Assembly: GCA_007126465.1 (NCBI GenBank)
Contig: SLBE01000029.1
Coordinates: forward strand, 1 to 6,236
Direction: 5' to 3'
DNA from: Syntrophomonadaceae bacterium
Lineage (GTDB): Bacteria; Bacillota; Dethiobacteria; DTU022
Length of the DNA: 6,236 bases
Part shown: in pieces, positions 4,824 through 6,236 of the stretch
Layout of the letters: the number at the start of each line of letters is the position of its first letter
How positions within the stretch are numbered: position 1 is the stretch's first letter
Position numbers and translations under genes: made by a program
The notes under the pieces: generated by a model
Told to the model about the DNA's origin: nothing
The model's input: only the letters and a program-made list of their open reading frames with translations
Database searches by the model: none

Positions 4824-6236
4824 TGGCAGAAAAAAAAGTACCGCTGGATCATAAAACATCACAGCCCGCGCCGGATATAAAGAGAAAACCGGGGAAAATC
4901 GGAACCATTATCAAAACTTTATTTGCATTGATATTTACTCTTTTCCTGGTGGGCAGTGGCGCTGCCGCGGCAGTTGTTGTAAATTATATTAACGAAGCTC
5001 CACCTTTTGATATTGCCAGGCTGGCTACAGTTGAGACATCATATATTTACGATCGGGAAGGCAATGAAATTACTGCCCTGCATGAAGAGCAAAACCGGAT
5101 CGTCGTAGACCTTGAGGATGTACCTGTCCATGTCCGCCAGGCTTTCATCGCTATTGAAGATGAGCGGTTCTACGATCATTTTGGCTTTGATGTAATCGGC
5201 AGCATCCGTGCTGCCTATGCTAACTTTCAGGCTGGCGCAATTATCCAGGGAGGCAGCACTATTACACAGCAGCTGGCCCAGAATGCCTTTCTGACAACTG
5301 AAACCACGTACAGGCGTAAAATCCAGGAAATATGGCTGGCCCTGCAGCTTGAGCAACGCTACGGTAAAGAAGAAATTATCGAGCTTTACCTTAACCGCAT
5401 CTATTTTGGCAACAACGCTTACGGGGTGGAAGCGGCTGCACAAACTTATTTCGGTAAAAGTGTAGATGCTTTATCTGTTTCCGAAGCGGCAATACTGGCC
5501 GGGGCAGTTCATTCTCCCAATAACTATAATCCTATTGACAATGAGGCCCAGGCCAAGGCAAGAATGGAAATTGTTCTATCCAACATGAAACGACTTGAAC
5601 ATTTAACAGAGCAGCAGTATGAAATGGCTTTGCGGCAGGAACACCAATTTTCCGAACCGAAAGATCCTGAATATCCCTACCCCCATTTTGTTGATTATGT
5701 AGTTCATGAGGAATTAATCCGCATTTTAAGTGATATTCCCTCAATCGGTTCAAGAGAAGAAGCTTATCGTGCTATTTATACCGGTGGTCTTCGTGTTTAT
5801 ACCACACTTGACCCACCCATGCAGGTTCATGTCGAAGAAGTTCTGTCAAGAAGCGATCTTTACCCGACCACCATTCTCGTCAATATGCCTCGTGCCAAAG
5901 AAGTTATCGCCGGGTTACCTCCGGGGCGTGATCTGACCCGGGCTGAACTGGAAGAGCTATTTGATGAGGACGAGGGCATCCCTCAGCCCCAGGCGGCTAT
6001 AGTTTTAGCGGATCCTAACACAGGTCGCATCAGCGCCCTGGGTGGTGGCCGAGATTACCAGAAAAAAAAGGATGAAATACTAAGGTTTAATACCCTGCGG
6101 CAGCCGGGTTCGGCAATTAAACCGATCATTACTTATGCACCTGCCTTTGAAGAGGGCACTTTGCCCGGGGCCAGCTCAACCCTGGATGATTCTCCTTTTA
6201 GAGGGCCGCAGGGGTGGTCGCCTAAAAACTTTGATA
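4823..6236 (+). CDS. Class A penicillin-binding protein (PBP1A-type), 3' partial
   Basis: Bifunctional peptidoglycan synthase: a GT51 domain polymerises lipid II into glycan strands and a transpeptidase domain cross-links them outside the membrane. The frame is open from GTG 4823 to the window edge (471 codons). GGGAGG at 4807-4812 supports this start. A basic cytoplasmic tail (about 1-31) precedes a membrane anchor at about 32-53. The GT51 motifs are intact: I-E112-D-E-R-F-Y-D-H-F-G with the catalytic Glu, GGSTITQQLAQN at 143-154, and E187-L-Y-L-N-R-I-Y-F-G. The linker contains VYTTLDPPMQ. The transpeptidase domain starts near QAAIVLADPNTG, and the catalytic S430-A-I-K433 lies in the RQPGSAIKP motif. 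The later SxN and KTG motifs lie beyond the window. It is related to ponA/mrcA, but paralogs are common so no symbol is given. Its own promoter lies at 4674-4701. Confidence 0.93.
   Translation, partial: MAEKKVPLDHKTSQPAPDIKRKPGKIGTIIKTLFALIFTLFLVGSGAAAAVVVNYINEAPPFDIARLATVETSYIYDREGNEITALHEEQNRIVVDLEDVPVHVRQAFIAIEDERFYDHFGFDVIGSIRAAYANFQAGAIIQGGSTITQQLAQNAFLTTETTYRRKIQEIWLALQLEQRYGKEEIIELYLNRIYFGNNAYGVEAAAQTYFGKSVDALSVSEAAILAGAVHSPNNYNPIDNEAQAKARMEIVLSNMKRLEHLTEQQYEMALRQEHQFSEPKDPEYPYPHFVDYVVHEELIRILSDIPSIGSREEAYRAIYTGGLRVYTTLDPPMQVHVEEVLSRSDLYPTTILVNMPRAKEVIAGLPPGRDLTRAELEELFDEDEGIPQPQAAIVLADPNTGRISALGGGRDYQKKKDEILRFNTLRQPGSAIKPIITYAPAFEEGTLPGASSTLDDSPFRGPQGWSPKNFD

Noticed and set aside
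5039..5936. ORFs on both strands inside the PBP region
   Set aside because: They overlap an intact GT51 reading frame with all its motifs. The PBP frame is the real one and has no stop only because the window ends.

Overview
The window looks like chromosomal DNA of an anaerobic Gram-positive bacterium, probably a Clostridia-type Firmicute. The evidence is the strong AAGGAGG-type ribosome binding sites, moderate GC content, a two-subunit ferredoxin-dependent 2-oxoacid oxidoreductase, a class A penicillin-binding protein with a short cytoplasmic tail, and probable use of selenocysteine. No mobile element, CRISPR array, tRNA or rRNA is visible.

Left part (2-3577), all on the + strand: a 5'-truncated thioredoxin-CcdA/DsbD fusion, then korA and korB. 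The most notable feature is at the left edge. The thioredoxin reading frame runs upstream of the first ATG through an in-frame TGA at 14-16, at the first position of the thioredoxin CxxC active site (Trp-TGA-Ser-Ala-Cys). A stem-loop with the layout of a bacterial SECIS follows 16 bases later. The gene is best read as a selenoprotein with a UxxC active site coupled to a membrane electron conduit; an ordinary start at 29 would remove the active site. korA (fused gamma-alpha subunits) and korB (TPP and Fe-S subunit) overlap by 11 bp and encode a 2-oxoglutarate-type ferredoxin oxidoreductase. All three genes may be co-transcribed.

Middle part (3578-4822): an AT-richer stretch of very small genes. 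It holds a long inverted repeat after korB, an 86-residue protein with a CxxC-rich N-terminus and one membrane helix, a 62-residue helix-turn-helix protein, a terminator-like hairpin with a competing alternative fold, a 47-residue zinc-ribbon protein that starts with TTG, and an overlapping 65-residue ORF of uncertain reality. A promoter with a perfect 14-bp palindrome between its -35 and -10 boxes follows, then a leader of about 110 nt.

Right part (4823 to the end): a class A penicillin-binding protein (GT51 glycosyltransferase plus transpeptidase) starting at GTG and open to the window edge. It is cut just after the transpeptidase SxxK motif. It builds peptidoglycan and appears to have its own promoter, independent of the redox genes.
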